DNA from: Peribacillus simplex
GTDB lineage: Bacteria; Bacillota; Bacilli; Bacillales; DSM-1321
Assembly (NCBI RefSeq): GCF_900156045.1
Contig: NZ_FTMX01000002.1
Location: 682,001-746,000 of the forward strand
Reading direction: 5' to 3'
DNA: 64,000 nucleotides
Shown here: positions 63,283-64,000 of the stretch, piece after piece
Layout of the letters: each line of letters begins with the position of its first letter
Position numbering within the stretch: position 1 is the stretch's first letter
Program-made: the position numbers and the translations under genes
The notes under the pieces: generated by a model
What the model saw: only the letters and a program-made list of their open reading frames with translations
Database searches by the model: none
What the model was told of the DNA's origin: nothing

Positions 63283-64000
63283 ATGAAAAAGAAAATTCTA
63301 AATACGGTACTTTCGATTGCAGTAGGAGCAGGGATATTGTCCGTTGGTGGTGTTCCTACCCAAGCTAAGAGTCAAAATCAGGAGATGAACAATACATACG
63401 CAATAGCATTTAAAAGTGGATTACCAGAGAATTATCAAGAGGTAATACGGAAGGCTGGTGGTAAAGTAACCAAAGTTCTTCCTGAAGTTGGTGGAATAGA
63501 AGCACAATCTGACGAGCCTGCTTTTCTTAAAAACCTAAAAGGTAATTCTTCAATAGAAGCTGCTAACAGAGAAATCCCCCTAACCATAGACAAAACAGCA
63601 GTCAGCCCTTACAACTATGAGTCTAGTATCATCAGCCAGCAAAATTCAGAGAGTTATTGGGACTCCCAATGGGATATTCAAAGGGTGACCAACGGCGGGA
63701 AATCATATGATTTAGAAACAGGCGGATATAAAAATAAAGATGGTAGTATTACTCATAAAGCAGTGGTGGGAGTTATTGATACTGGAATTGATGAGTCTCA
63801 TCCTGACTTAAAAAATAATATAATAGGTGGACGTAATCTTGTTCCTGCTGGAATGGATGAATCTGAAACAGGTGATCCTACTGATATAAAAGATCGCAAT
63901 GGGCACGGTACTCACGTTGCTGGGATCATTGGTGCAAATGGTAAAGTAAACGGTGTAGGACCAGATCTAGGAATCCGATCCTATCGAGTATTATACTCAG
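63283..64000 (+). CDS. Secreted subtilisin-like serine protease (S8), 3' end outside the window
   Basis: The visible 239 codons start at an ATG with AGGAGGAG upstream. A signal peptide (MKKKILNTVLSIAVGAGILS, cleavage near VPTQAKS) is followed by an I9-like propeptide region with AIAFKSGLPENYQEVIRKAG. The catalytic domain then shows the Asp in VVGVIDTGIDESHPDL and the His in RNGHGTHVAGIIGANGK. The serine lies beyond the end. It is divergent from the GntR gene and appears unrelated to the catabolic cluster. Confidence 0.93.
   Translation, partial: MKKKILNTVLSIAVGAGILSVGGVPTQAKSQNQEMNNTYAIAFKSGLPENYQEVIRKAGGKVTKVLPEVGGIEAQSDEPAFLKNLKGNSSIEAANREIPLTIDKTAVSPYNYESSIISQQNSESYWDSQWDIQRVTNGGKSYDLETGGYKNKDGSITHKAVVGVIDTGIDESHPDLKNNIIGGRNLVPAGMDESETGDPTDIKDRNGHGTHVAGIIGANGKVNGVGPDLGIRSYRVLYS

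Overview
The window looks like chromosomal DNA from a low-GC, Gram-positive endospore-former of the Bacillaceae. The evidence is strong GGAGG ribosome sites, frequent TTG/GTG starts, CcpA-type cre sites, Bacillus-style intergenic GC-rich repeats, and Bacillus-type PucR, PucG, PucI and PaaX proteins. A Peribacillus-like species is my guess; I could not test it. Nearly all of the window is catabolic. No rRNA, tRNA, CRISPR array, intact IS element or prophage was seen.

Region 1 (about 0.1-16.4 kb) is aerobic phenylacetate catabolism. A long leftward operon runs paaA-B-C-D, an EthD-family gene, paaF-like, paaG, an aldehyde dehydrogenase, paaH, paaJ and a third crotonase. It is flanked by paaX (repressor), a gamma-carbonic-anhydrase-like gene, a nitronate-monooxygenase-like gene, a ferredoxin and paaK. 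A divergent DUF485/sodium-symporter/paaI unit probably handles uptake and thioester rescue. No PaaE reductase and no PaaZ fusion are present. A short paired AACG motif recurs in the paaA, paaK and symporter promoters and is a candidate PaaX operator.

Region 2 (about 16.5-42.4 kb) is purine-ureide and glyoxylate metabolism. A decayed allantoinase and a decayed allantoate amidohydrolase flank an intact pucG. Intact genes follow: malate synthase G, an NCS2 permease, a cupin, allE, allantoinase, pucR, an allantoate-amidohydrolase-type M20 enzyme, a second allantoinase, an NCS1 allantoin permease and a GntR regulator. Embedded at 31-38 kb is an operon of a sugar isomerase-like barrel, a ThDP carboligase-like enzyme, a DUF1537 kinase and a split transketolase, followed by an IclR regulator. 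A short inverted-repeat motif recurs upstream of this operon, of a class II aldolase (44 kb), of an MFS transporter (46 kb) and of the GntR gene. This suggests one IclR regulon and a sugar-acid or hydroxypyruvate-type pathway not matching a textbook route.

Region 3 (about 47-53 kb) carries two nitrilase-superfamily amidases, a YtcJ-like amidohydrolase, an APC permease, a 46-residue small ORF and a decayed amidohydrolase fragment.

Region 4 (about 53-62.6 kb) is a coherent-looking cluster: MHS transporter, IclR regulator, flavin reductase, a RibF paralogue with a degenerate kinase half, a bicupin made of two near-identical halves, a DUF2848 protein, a nitrilase, an HpaB-type FADH2 monooxygenase and a GntR regulator. 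Long palindromes centred on GTATAC sit upstream of three of these units. I read it as a flavin-dependent degradation route for an undefined aromatic or N-heterocyclic compound, and it is the best candidate here for an undescribed system. The window ends inside a secreted subtilase gene.
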